From Anaerolineales bacterium (GTDB taxonomy: Bacteria; Chloroflexota; Anaerolineae; 4572-78; J111): a stretch of 64,000 nt of DNA. This document shows, in pieces, positions 9,112-16,076 of the stretch. The notes below the pieces were generated by a model. The model ran no database searches, was not told the DNA's origin, and saw only the letters and a program-made list of their open reading frames with translations. The stretch is taken from contig JABTUK010000001.1 of assembly GCA_015075405.1 (NCBI GenBank), forward strand, positions 682,001-746,000, written 5' to 3'. The position numbers and the translations under genes are program-made. Every line of letters starts with the position of its first letter. Position 1 is the first letter of the stretch.

Positions 9112-9387
9112 ATGTCGCAAATTATGGTGGGGATTAGAGAACTGAAAGCCCAGTTGAGTTACTATGTGCAGCAAGTTAAAGAGGGTGCTACCCTGGTTAT
9201 CACCGAGCATGGCAAACCTGTTGGGCAGATTATACCCATAAAACCCTCCATAGAAACGCGAGTGCAAGAACTTGCTCAGGCTGGCTTGGTAGCCTGGAGT
9301 GGACGTAAATTAGGATTACTTACTCCGCCGGCTCAGGCTCCTACCTACCAAACTGTTGCCGAGTTATTACTCGAAGACCGAGAGTGA
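9112..9387 (+). CDS. Phd/YefM-family antitoxin
   Basis: A 91-residue antitoxin whose N-terminal half is a Phd/YefM DNA-binding dimer domain (VGIRELKAQLSYYV, then LVITEHGKPVGQIIP). The C-terminal half would wrap the toxin. I place the start at ATG 9112 because AGGAG (9099-9103) is 8 bases away; the in-frame ATG at 9106 is only 2 bases from that site. The last codons overlap the toxin start by four bases (GTGA), which couples translation. Antitoxins of this type usually repress their own promoter, here the TATAAT just upstream. Confidence 0.88.
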   Translation: MSQIMVGIRELKAQLSYYVQQVKEGATLVITEHGKPVGQIIPIKPSIETRVQELAQAGLVAWSGRKLGLLTPPAQAPTYQTVAELLLEDRE

Positions 9388-9851
9388 TTCTCTATCTGGA
9401 TGCCAGCGCCCTGGTGAAACGCTACGTCGCTGAACCTGGCACAGTGGAAGTAAACGAAGCTATTGCCGCCGCAGAGATAGTTGGCACAACGATCGTGAGT
9501 CGGGCTGAAGTTGTGGCTGCGCTGGCCAAGTCGGTGCGAATGCGTCTGCTATCTCTGGCAGATGCTTCAGCCAGCCTTCGCGCTTTTAGAAATGAGTGGC
9601 TTGATCTAGTGCGTGTACAGACAACGGAGATAGTGGTGACTCGCGCCGATACGCTGGCCTGGGAATACCATCTGCGAGGCTACGACGCAGTCCAACTGGC
9701 CACAGCTTCTCTTTGGCAAGAAGCCATGGCCGCCCCGGTGACCCTGGCAACATTTGATCAACAACTTTGGACAGCCGCTAAACAAATTGGGCTGACTCCT
9801 TATCCCTACAATTTAGCCATGTGGTTAGAAACATGGAAAAAGGCCAAATAA
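9384..9851 (+). CDS. vapC: VapC-like PIN-domain toxin
   Basis: A 155-residue PIN-domain ribonuclease. The metal-binding acidic residues are visible: Asp in YLDASALVKRY, Glu in SRAEVVAAL, Asp in YDAVQLATA and Asp in ATFDQQLW. In VapC toxins these hold magnesium and cut RNA, often tRNA or rRNA loops; the target here is unknown. It begins with GTG overlapping the antitoxin stop, so it is made only with the antitoxin. The pairing of a PIN toxin with a Phd-type antitoxin is common in Chloroflexota and cyanobacteria. Confidence 0.9.
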   Translation: MILYLDASALVKRYVAEPGTVEVNEAIAAAEIVGTTIVSRAEVVAALAKSVRMRLLSLADASASLRAFRNEWLDLVRVQTTEIVVTRADTLAWEYHLRGYDAVQLATASLWQEAMAAPVTLATFDQQLWTAAKQIGLTPYPYNLAMWLETWKKAK

Positions 9852-9894
9852 ATCTTCATCCTGGCATAGGTAGAGAAGGGAGGAGTATTATGAA

Positions 9895-10557
9895 ATGGAC
9901 CTTATAACTCAAACCAAAACAGCCATCATTTATCCTGAGTCGGATGGAACTCCTATGGGCGAAACTGATTTGCACATTAGTCTGCTGACCTACTTGCGCG
10001 AGGCCCTGCTTGATTATTTCCGCGACGAGCCGCAAGTTTATGTAGCCGCCAATCTGTTTTTGTACTATGAGGAAGGCAACCCGGCCGCGGTTGTTGCGCC
10101 CGATGTGTTTATGGTGCGCGGCGTGCCCAAAGGCAACCGGCGCACCTACAAACTGTGGGAAGAGGGTCAAGCGCCCCAGGTGGTCTTTGAACTAACCTCG
10201 CGCTCAACGCGCCTGGACGATTTGGGCACCAAGCGCGCTCTGTACGCTCTGCTCGGCGTGAGCGAGTATTACATCTACGACCCCTATGGCGACTACCTGG
10301 AACCACGCCTGTGGGCCTATCACCTGGAAGTAGACGGGGGCGTGGCGGAATATGTGCGGCTGCTGGACCCAATTATTCACAGCCCGGCGCTGGGGCTGGA
10401 TCTCATTCCCGAAGGTAATTTGCTGCGCCTGAGAAACAGCCAAACAGGTCAAAAGCTGCTCACCCCCTTTGAAGCGCAAGCCGCTCACCGCGCCGCCGAA
10501 GCTGAAGCGGCCCGCCTGCGCGCCGAACTGGAGCGATTAAAGTCGGGGAAGGGATAA
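9895..10557 (+). CDS. Uma2-family PD-(D/E)XK nuclease-like protein
   Basis: A 220-residue member of the Uma2 (DUF820) family, which has a restriction-endonuclease-like fold. Typical motifs are present: APDVFMVRGVP, VVFELTSRST, a basic stretch with Lys (LGTKRALYALLGVSEYYIYDP). The family is very abundant in cyanobacteria and Chloroflexota and its function is not settled; a link to mobile DNA has been proposed. The C-terminus is a short coiled coil rich in Ala, Glu and Arg. The start ATG follows GGGAGGAG by 9 bases. A heptamer hairpin begins right at the stop codon. Confidence 0.85.
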   Translation: MDLITQTKTAIIYPESDGTPMGETDLHISLLTYLREALLDYFRDEPQVYVAANLFLYYEEGNPAAVVAPDVFMVRGVPKGNRRTYKLWEEGQAPQVVFELTSRSTRLDDLGTKRALYALLGVSEYYIYDPYGDYLEPRLWAYHLEVDGGVAEYVRLLDPIIHSPALGLDLIPEGNLLRLRNSQTGQKLLTPFEAQAAHRAAEAEAARLRAELERLKSGKG

Positions 10558-10602
10558 TGATGCGTGATGCGTGAAACTATTAGGCATCACGCATCACGTT
10601 TT
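10557..10602. repeat. Heptamer hairpin (GATGCGT unit)
   Basis: The left arm has two GATGCGT units, the right arm two CATCACG units (its complement). It starts at the stop codon of the Uma2 gene. The same unit occurs at 28421-28468 and 61321-61388. Confidence 0.8.
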
Positions 10603-10644
10603 ACATGATAAAAGCTGCCATCCCAACCTCATCAGGGAGGATTT

Positions 10645-12051
10645 ATGAAATCAACCGAAGCTGTCTCTGACCTTTCAACCATCTTGCCCGTACTGCAAGC
10701 TATTGTAGGGCCGGAGCGCCTCTCCATAGCTCAGGCCGACCGCGCCCAGCACGCCCGCGATCAATCGGCCCATGCTGAACACCTCCCCGATATAATTATC
10801 TGGCCCAAAACCACCGCCGAAGTCAGCGCCATTCTGTCCTGCGCTAATGAGGCTCGCCTGCCCGTAACTGCCTGGGGGGCAGGAACCAGCATTGAAGGCA
10901 ACCCTATCCCGGTGTTTGGCGGACTGGTGCTCGATTTTCAGCAGATGAACCAAATTCTGGCCGTTCACGAAACCGATTTTCAGGTAACGGTTCAGCCTGG
11001 TATGCTGTACAAAGATATGAACAAGGCGCTGGCCCAATTCGGTCTCTTTTTTGCGCCCGACCCCGGCGCAAACGCCAGCATCGGCGGGATGGTGGCCAAC
11101 AACGCCGCCGGGATTCGCACGGTGAAATACGGCGCGACCCGCGACAACGTGCTGGCCCTGGAAGTGGTGCTGGCCAGTGGTGAGGCGCTGCGAACCGGAG
11201 CGCGCTCGGTCAAACAGTCGGCGGGCTACGATTTGACCCACCTGTTTGTCGGCTCGGAGGGGACGCTGGGCATTGTGACCGAAGCCACGCTCAAACTGGC
11301 TCCGCTGCCGGAACATTTCAGCGCGGTCATCGCCGCCTTTCCCACCGTCGAAATTGCGGCGGAAGTGGTCTTTGCCATCATCGGCTCCGGTTTGGGGCCG
11401 GCGGCTCTGGAATTGCTCGACCCCCAGGCCATTGCCATCCTCAACACCGAGGCGGATTTTGACCTGGCTGTAGCTCCAACCCTTTTTATGGAGTTCAACG
11501 GGCCAAGCGAAGCTTCGCTGGCCGAGGAACTGGCCCTGGTCGAGTCAATCTGCCGGGAAAACGAGTGCCAGCGCTTCCAATCTGGCGTGGGGCGGGAGGC
11601 CCGCAATCAACTCTGGCGGGCGCGTCACCGCTTTTTTGAAACCAGTCTGCGCTGTTACCCTGGCCAGGATTACCGCCTGACCGATGTGGCCGTGCCTATC
11701 TCGCGTTTTCCAACCCTGGTTGCCGCCGCCAACGAGATCATGACCCGGCTGGGCTGCCAGGGGAACATTATCGGCCACGCCGGGGATGGCAACCTGCACA
11801 CGGCCATTTTCTTCCCGCCCAACGACGCTCAGGCCCGCGCCCACGCCGACCAGGTTAACGACTACCTGGTTGAACAGGCTTTAGCCCTGGGCGGTACCTG
11901 CACCGGCGAGCACGGCGTCGGCCTGGGCAAACAGAAATACATGCTGGCCGAGCACGGCCCGGTGGCCTTAAAGCTGATGCGCCAACTCAAAGCCACCCTC
12001 GACCCCAACGGAATTTTGAATCCGGGCAAGGTGATTGCCTTAAATGTTTGA
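10645..12051 (+). CDS. FAD-linked oxidase, GlcD/D-lactate dehydrogenase type
   Basis: A 468-residue flavoprotein of the PCMH/VAO family that oxidises a 2-hydroxyacid such as glycolate or D-lactate. The N-terminal FAD-binding domain shows PVTAWGAGTSIEG, FAPDPGANASIGGMVANNA and VGSEGTLGIVTEA. The C-terminal cap domain has GHAGDGNLHT, with the His thought to bind metal or substrate in this family, and GEHGVGLGKQKYM, where His-Gly-Val-Gly is the catalytic end signature. The start follows AGGGAGG. It stands alone, without GlcE or GlcF or an Fe-S domain, so the single-chain lactate dehydrogenase (cytochrome) type is more likely than a three-subunit glycolate oxidase; the exact substrate is not shown by sequence. 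Confidence 0.9.
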   Translation: MKSTEAVSDLSTILPVLQAIVGPERLSIAQADRAQHARDQSAHAEHLPDIIIWPKTTAEVSAILSCANEARLPVTAWGAGTSIEGNPIPVFGGLVLDFQQMNQILAVHETDFQVTVQPGMLYKDMNKALAQFGLFFAPDPGANASIGGMVANNAAGIRTVKYGATRDNVLALEVVLASGEALRTGARSVKQSAGYDLTHLFVGSEGTLGIVTEATLKLAPLPEHFSAVIAAFPTVEIAAEVVFAIIGSGLGPAALELLDPQAIAILNTEADFDLAVAPTLFMEFNGPSEASLAEELALVESICRENECQRFQSGVGREARNQLWRARHRFFETSLRCYPGQDYRLTDVAVPISRFPTLVAAANEIMTRLGCQGNIIGHAGDGNLHTAIFFPPNDAQARAHADQVNDYLVEQALALGGTCTGEHGVGLGKQKYMLAEHGPVALKLMRQLKATLDPNGILNPGKVIALNV

Positions 12052-12059
12052 ACGTTCAA
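12048..12059. repeat. Short perfect palindrome at a stop codon
   Basis: TTGAACGTTCAA overlaps the stop codon of the flavoprotein gene. Similar TTTGAAC/ATTCAA words recur at 13424-13451. Confidence 0.4.
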
Positions 12060-12124
12060 GGTTAAAGGAAACCACGCCCGGCGCGTACAATGGAAAGAGT
12101 AAAACCTAGACCGAGTCAGGAAAG

Positions 12125-13423
12125 TTGAGCCAAAAAAAGACGATCTTTTTTGCCATTACTTTATTCTTGGCCGGCGTCTCGCTGGCCTGCCGTTTAGGAG
12201 AGTTTGTTTCAGAGAGTTCCACCCCCACCTCAAGCCCCACCGTCCGCGTTGCTCGTTTTGCCACTCTGACTCCCACACCTCACGTAGTCGCCCTGGTCTC
12301 GGTGACTCCGCTGGGCCTGGCGACTCCAACCCCAATGCCATCGCCCACGCCCAGTGCGACTCCTTCGCCTTCAGCCACCCCGACGCAAAGCCAGAACTCG
12401 CCCAGCGCGACCCCTTCGCCAACCGACCAGAGCGCCAGCGTTAGCGATCAGGTAGTACAGCCGCCTACGGCTACTCTCCCACCTTTACCAACCGCTCCAC
12501 CGACTCCGGCTGCGCCTCCGCCGCTTTCCGGGCGGATTGCCTTCCCGATTGACGACGGCCTGGGCCAGTACGACATCTGGATGGTTGAGCTGCCCAAAGG
12601 AGAGCCGTTTTTGGTGCTGCGCCGGGCGCGCCAGCCCAACTTCTCTAACAGCGGGCAGTTGTTGGTCAACAATGAAAACAGCCCCAACGGCGAAAACCTG
12701 GGGCTGCTCGATGCCAGCAACACCTGGCTGGGCCTGGTCAGCGACGCCCCGGAGGATCGCCATCCCTTCTGGAGTCCTGAAGGCGACCGTTACGTCTTTG
12801 TCAACCCGCGCCTACTGACTGATCCATTGACCCAGGAGTACCTGACCCACCTGTTTATCCCCTGCTCGACCCGCCGGCCGCTGGAAGAAAACAGCGAAAG
12901 TTGCAAGGATACCGGCGGCAAAAGCAAGCTGGTCCCCGGCGATTATCCGGTTTGGACGAGCGACTACCGGATTGCCTATGTCAACCATCAAAAAGGGCAG
13001 GAGGGCATTTATCTGGTCAGCGTGGGGGCGATCCCGCGAGAACATGCAAGCGACCCCGAACCGCAGCGGCTTGTGACCGGCAGCGACGCCCGCCCCAGCG
13101 ATGCCCAGGGCAACCAACTCTTTTTCACCGCGGCCAGCCTGGCCCAAAATTGGGAAGCCCACGCTATCAACCTGGATGGGACCAACCTGCTCAATCTATC
13201 CAACAGCCCGGACTCACAGGACGGCCTGCCGGCTGTCTCCCCGGATGGAGCCTGGGTGGCTTTTGTCTCGGATCGCGCCGAGCATTGGGGCATCTGGGTT
13301 GTGCCGATTGCAGGGGGAACGCCGCAGGAGGTGGTCAATCTATCCAAAATCAACACCAATCCAAGCCCCTGGGGCAAAGAGGACCGCGATTGGACGAATG
13401 AGCGGATCACCTGGGGGCCGTGA
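12125..13423 (+). CDS. Lipoprotein with WD40-like (PD40/TolB-type) repeats
   Basis: A 432-residue exported lipoprotein. The signal peptide ends with a lipobox GVSLAC, lipidated Cys at about residue 22. Residues about 35-130 are a Thr/Pro/Ser-rich linker that holds the protein away from the membrane. The rest has beta-propeller repeats of the PD40 type, visible as RIAFPIDDGLGQYDIWMV, SPDGAWVAFVSDR and HWGIWVVPIAGG. Such proteins often act as scaffolds for binding partners outside the cell. The start is TTG at 12125, preceded by a weak AGGA. Convergent with the TPR gene. Specific function unknown. Confidence 0.82.
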   Translation: MSQKKTIFFAITLFLAGVSLACRLGEFVSESSTPTSSPTVRVARFATLTPTPHVVALVSVTPLGLATPTPMPSPTPSATPSPSATPTQSQNSPSATPSPTDQSASVSDQVVQPPTATLPPLPTAPPTPAAPPPLSGRIAFPIDDGLGQYDIWMVELPKGEPFLVLRRARQPNFSNSGQLLVNNENSPNGENLGLLDASNTWLGLVSDAPEDRHPFWSPEGDRYVFVNPRLLTDPLTQEYLTHLFIPCSTRRPLEENSESCKDTGGKSKLVPGDYPVWTSDYRIAYVNHQKGQEGIYLVSVGAIPREHASDPEPQRLVTGSDARPSDAQGNQLFFTAASLAQNWEAHAINLDGTNLLNLSNSPDSQDGLPAVSPDGAWVAFVSDRAEHWGIWVVPIAGGTPQEVVNLSKINTNPSPWGKEDRDWTNERITWGP

Positions 13424-13451
13424 CATTCAAACATTTGAACATTGAATGTTT
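13424..13451. repeat. Small inverted repeat between convergent genes
   Basis: AAACATT (13429-13435) pairs with AATGTTT (13445-13451); the stretch reads as rough heptamers (CATTCAA, ACATTTG, AACATTG). It may act as a weak shared terminator. Confidence 0.4.
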
Positions 13452-13459
13452 AACGCTAT

Positions 13460-14035
13460 TTACCTGAACATAGCGGGGTTTTTCAACATCACGTCGTACA
13501 GCATCCGCTTCCACGATTCCGCGGCGGCGGAGTCGCCTTCGGCCTTTAAAATGTCACTCCAGGTCGCGGCGTAACCTTGAAATTCAATCGAAGTGAATTT
13601 GCGGCTCTCATCCAGCGGCAGCAGCATCTCTTTGGCTTCCTTGATCTGGCGGCGGTGCAGGTAGGTTTTGGCCAGGTTGATCCGGGGCATGGCATAATCG
13701 GGAAATTTTTCCAGGGTTTGCCGCATAAGGGTTTCGGCGGTGGCTTCATCGCCCAGGTGAACATGGACTACAGCCAGATTCAGGTAAGCTTCTCTGGCGC
13801 AAGGTTCACGCTCGATGATGCGCTCAAAGGCCGCTTTGGCCTCCTTAACCCGACCCTCACGGAGCATGATCGTCGCCTCAGCCAGCTCATCGGGGATGCC
13901 CGGCTGATAGCTGTGATCAATCTCGTCGCTGATGGTAAAAGATCGAAGTTGGAGGCCTTCAGGGAGTCGCCTTCTAGCCGGCGGCCCGCCTTTGTTTCTG
14001 CGTTTATCTTTACGGTTGTGCTTGGATTTTGGCAT
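13460..14035 (-). CDS. Tetratricopeptide-repeat protein
   Basis: A 191-residue protein. The first 20 residues are very basic (MPKSKHNRKDKRRNKGG), then about three TPR helix pairs follow (for example EATIMLREGRVKEAKAAFER, REAYLNLAVVHVHLGDEATA and MPRINLAKTYLHRRQIKEAK). TPR arrays bind other proteins. The basic N-terminus could bind nucleic acid or the membrane; there is no signal peptide. No close ribosome binding site is seen. No partner is obvious from the neighbours. Confidence 0.78.
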   Translation of the reverse strand: MPKSKHNRKDKRRNKGGPPARRRLPEGLQLRSFTISDEIDHSYQPGIPDELAEATIMLREGRVKEAKAAFERIIEREPCAREAYLNLAVVHVHLGDEATAETLMRQTLEKFPDYAMPRINLAKTYLHRRQIKEAKEMLLPLDESRKFTSIEFQGYAATWSDILKAEGDSAAAESWKRMLYDVMLKNPAMFR

Positions 14036-14097
14036 ATTTATTCGCCTTTGTTAAAAGGGTTATTCTCATTATACCCGAAGATTGAACGCTATCAATC

Positions 14098-14138
14098 CTT
14101 CCTTCATCCTTCATCCCTCATCCTTCCTCCTTCTTAAC
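14098..14138. repeat. One-armed heptamer array (CTTCATC unit)
   Basis: Tandem CTTCATC-like units with no complementary arm nearby. Its unit is the complement of GGATGAA, which makes up the hairpin at 37571-37634. It covers the end of the membrane-protein gene on the minus strand and supplies that protein's Lys/Glu-rich last residues. Confidence 0.6.
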
Positions 14139-14585
14139 AATCCCATACGCCCGCAGCACCGGCGGGCTGAACAACCAGATCAGGCCCAGGATGGGTTGAA
14201 ACAGGGGAAAGTAGCCGTAATCCGCCCCAAAATGCCGCCAGACCGTCCGGCCAATCAGGTCAGGGTGGGTGAAGCTGAGCGTGCCGACGACAAAGGTGAG
14301 GAAGGTTTCAAACCCCAACAACCCCACCGAGACCCACCAGGCCCATTTGCGGCGCACGGCAAAGCCAATGGTCGCACCGAGATAACAACTCGCCGCCACC
14401 GCGCTCAGGGCCGGCGGAAGGTAATAGGTCACATCCGGCCTGAAGAACAGTTGAAAAATTGCCCGCGCCCCGGTCGAGAGAGCCAGCACCGGGTAGGAAA
14501 TCGCCAAAATGATGCCAGAAGCGTAGGCAATATCCGACATCACCCCTTCGCTTTTTGGCTTGGTTTGGTTGGGTTGTTTTTCCAT
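14118..14585 (-). CDS. Small four-helix membrane protein, function unknown
   Basis: A 155-residue protein with a short polar N-terminus and four predicted membrane helices (about 17-40, 55-75, 80-105 and 120-145). A conserved-looking loop [21 protein letters not shown] sits before the last helix. I do not recognise the family. The ATG has no strong ribosome binding site. The C-terminal KKEEG is written by the heptamer repeat array, so the original end may have been different. It lies between the methyltransferase and the TPR gene, all on the minus strand. Confidence 0.65.
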   Translation of the reverse strand: MEKQPNQTKPKSEGVMSDIAYASGIILAISYPVLALSTGARAIFQLFFRPDVTYYLPPALSAVAASCYLGATIGFAVRRKWAWWVSVGLLGFETFLTFVVGTLSFTHPDLIGRTVWRHFGADYGYFPLFQPILGLIWLFSPPVLRAYGIVKKEEG

Positions 14586-14604
14586 AAAACGAAAACTAAA
14601 CCAA

Positions 14605-14677
14605 TTTACGATTTTGGATTTACGATTTACGATTTCGTGTTTCTAATCGTAAATCGTAAATCGGCAATCGTAAATCA
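14605..14677. repeat. Heptamer hairpin (TTTACGA unit)
   Basis: The left arm (14605-14637) has TTTACGA, TTTTGGA, TTTACGA, TTTACGA; the right arm (14645-14677) has ATCGTAA three times with one variant ATCGGCA. The arms pair over about 30 bases. It fills the gap between the methyltransferase and the membrane-protein gene. Confidence 0.8.
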
Positions 14678-14680
14678 TCC

Positions 14681-15601
14681 TTATTCTCTTCTTGGCCGGC
14701 GCTCGCGGCGCTCGCGGCGGGCCTCGGCGGAGGCGGCAGCCGGGTCGCCGGGGGCAGCGGGTGGTCGGTTGGCCTGAATCCAGGTCAAACAATTCTCGTC
14801 GTGCCCCATAAAGACATCGGCGGCCTGGATGGCTTGCTTGATTTCGTGCTCGATGGGGTTGGTGATGGCGCTGGTCAGCCCGTTGGAAATTGCCATCGCC
14901 AGAAACACGCCGTTCAGGGCCGGGCGATTGGGCAAACCAAAGGAGACATTCGACGCGCCGCAGCAGGTGTTCACCCCCAACTCATCGCGGCAGCGATTGA
15001 GGATGCGGAAAACCGAACGACCCGCGCTGGCCATCGCTCCAATCGGCATGACTAATGGGTCAATCAGCACGTCGGCCTTCGGAATGCCGTGATCCATGGC
15101 TCGCTCGACAATCTTTTTCGCCACGGCAAAGCGCACATCCGGGTCTTCGCTGATGCCGGTCTCGTCGTTGCTGATGCCGATAAAGGCGCAGCCATATTTT
15201 TTGACCAGCGGCAGCAGCCGCTCCAGCCGCTCATCTTCGCCGGTGATGGAGTTGAGCAGCGGCTTGCCCTGCACGGCGGCCAGCCCGCGTTCCAACGCCT
15301 CGACAATCGAGGAGTCAATGGAGATGGGCACATCTACCACCGACTGGACCAGTTGAATCGCCTCGGCCAAAATGGCCGGCTCATCGGCCAGGGGGATGCC
15401 CGCGTTCACGTCGAGCATATGCGCCCCGGCTTCCACCTGGGTGATGGCGTCGCTGCGAACGCGCTCGTAATTGCCGGCGGCCATTTCGGCGGCCAATAGT
15501 TTGCGCCCGGTGGGGTTGATCCGCTCACCGATAATGACAAAGGGCCGCCCCGCGCCGATAACCACTTCTTTGGTTTTTGAACTGAGGATGGTGTCTACCA
15601 C
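14681..15601 (-). CDS. Pterin-binding methyltransferase (DHPS/AcsE/MtrH-like)
   Basis: A 306-residue TIM-barrel protein of the pterin-binding family. It shows IIGERINPTGRK, the GAHMLDVNAG strand, PISIDSS and LLNSITGED, where Asn and Asp bind the pterin ring, plus DVLIDPLVMPIG and GASNVSFGLPNR. These fit methyltetrahydrofolate:corrinoid methyltransferases (AcsE, MtrH-like, or the pterin module of MetH) better than dihydropteroate synthase. The corrinoid protein that would accept the methyl group is not in the window. The C-terminus (about 280-306) is a low-complexity Ala/Arg/Glu tail. GTG start with AAGGAG 8 bases upstream. Confidence 0.85.
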   Translation of the reverse strand: MVDTILSSKTKEVVIGAGRPFVIIGERINPTGRKLLAAEMAAGNYERVRSDAITQVEAGAHMLDVNAGIPLADEPAILAEAIQLVQSVVDVPISIDSSIVEALERGLAAVQGKPLLNSITGEDERLERLLPLVKKYGCAFIGISNDETGISEDPDVRFAVAKKIVERAMDHGIPKADVLIDPLVMPIGAMASAGRSVFRILNRCRDELGVNTCCGASNVSFGLPNRPALNGVFLAMAISNGLTSAITNPIEHEIKQAIQAADVFMGHDENCLTWIQANRPPAAPGDPAAASAEARRERRERRPRRE

Positions 15602-15644
15602 AATGGAAACTCCTTATTTGGGTGGGTTGATAGTTTGACAGAAA

Positions 15645-15740
15645 CGGTAGCAAGTAGCAGGGTAACAGGTCGCAGGAAAACATTTTTGCGACCTTGCGGC
15701 CTTGCTACTTTGCGACCCTGCTACTTGCTACCTTGCGACA
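15645..15740. repeat. Hairpin of degenerate octamers (GGTAGCAA/TTGCTACC)
   Basis: The left arm (15645-15677) has units such as GGTAGCAA, GTAGCAGG, GTAACAGG; the right arm (15685-15740) has seven units such as TTGCGACC, TTGCTACT, CTGCTACT. The right arm is about twice as long as the left, so the arms did not arise by a simple duplication. It lies in the 475-base gap between the divergent methyltransferase and DUF3048 genes. Confidence 0.8.
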
Positions 15741-15831
15741 CATCTTTTTAAATCTATTGGCTTACAGATTACGTCATACAATCATAGAGCAAAGTTGGCT
15801 GTTGTCAAGCCATAATGAAGCCGGAATTTGG

Positions 15832-15860
15832 TTGCTGGTGGGTTAGGATGGTGTTATAAT
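15832..15860 (+). promoter_or_regulatory. Promoter of the DUF3048 lipoprotein gene
   Basis: TTGCTG (15832-15837) and TATAAT (15855-15860) with the ideal 17-base spacer. A MITE has inserted at about +9 to +11, so the transcript carries the MITE hairpin in its leader. Confidence 0.65.
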
Positions 15861-15875
15861 GCTGCCTATTAGACT

Positions 15876-15966
15876 CAGTAGATCCTATTTTCGAGGAGTA
15901 AGGCACGCCCACGTGCCGAACACCGCCGCACGTGGGCGTGCTGGCTCCTCAAATTTGGATCCACTG
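15876..15966. mobile_element. 91-bp MITE-like element, copy 1
   Basis: Ends CAGTAGATCC and GGATCCACTG are inverted repeats (9 of 10 match). A perfect 5-bp direct repeat AGACT flanks it (15871-15875 and 15967-15971). Inside is a long hairpin with GCACGCCCACGTGC and its complement. No coding capacity. Nearly identical to the copy at 62681-62771. Confidence 0.88.
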
Positions 15967-15994
15967 AGACTGAGAGTGCTCACGAATGAAAATG

Positions 15995-16060
15995 AGCGAG
16001 GAGGCGATGAGACGTGAGGCGAAGAAATCACCACCTCCTCGCCTCACGCCTCATCGCGTC
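15995..16060. repeat. Heptamer hairpin (GCGAGGA/GCCTCAC type)
   Basis: Left arm from 15995 (units like GCGATGA, GACGTGA, GGCGAAG) pairs with the right arm ending at 16060 (CCTCCTC, GCCTCAC, GCCTCAT). It lies just before the DUF3048 ribosome binding site. Closely similar sequence is inserted inside mutS2 (39864-39967). Confidence 0.75.
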
Positions 16061-16076
16061 TATTAAGGAGGAGTCA

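Noticed and set aside
10557..10602. Tandem short repeats that could suggest a small CRISPR array
   Set aside because: Units are 7 bases, contiguous, and form two complementary arms; there are no spacers and no cas genes.
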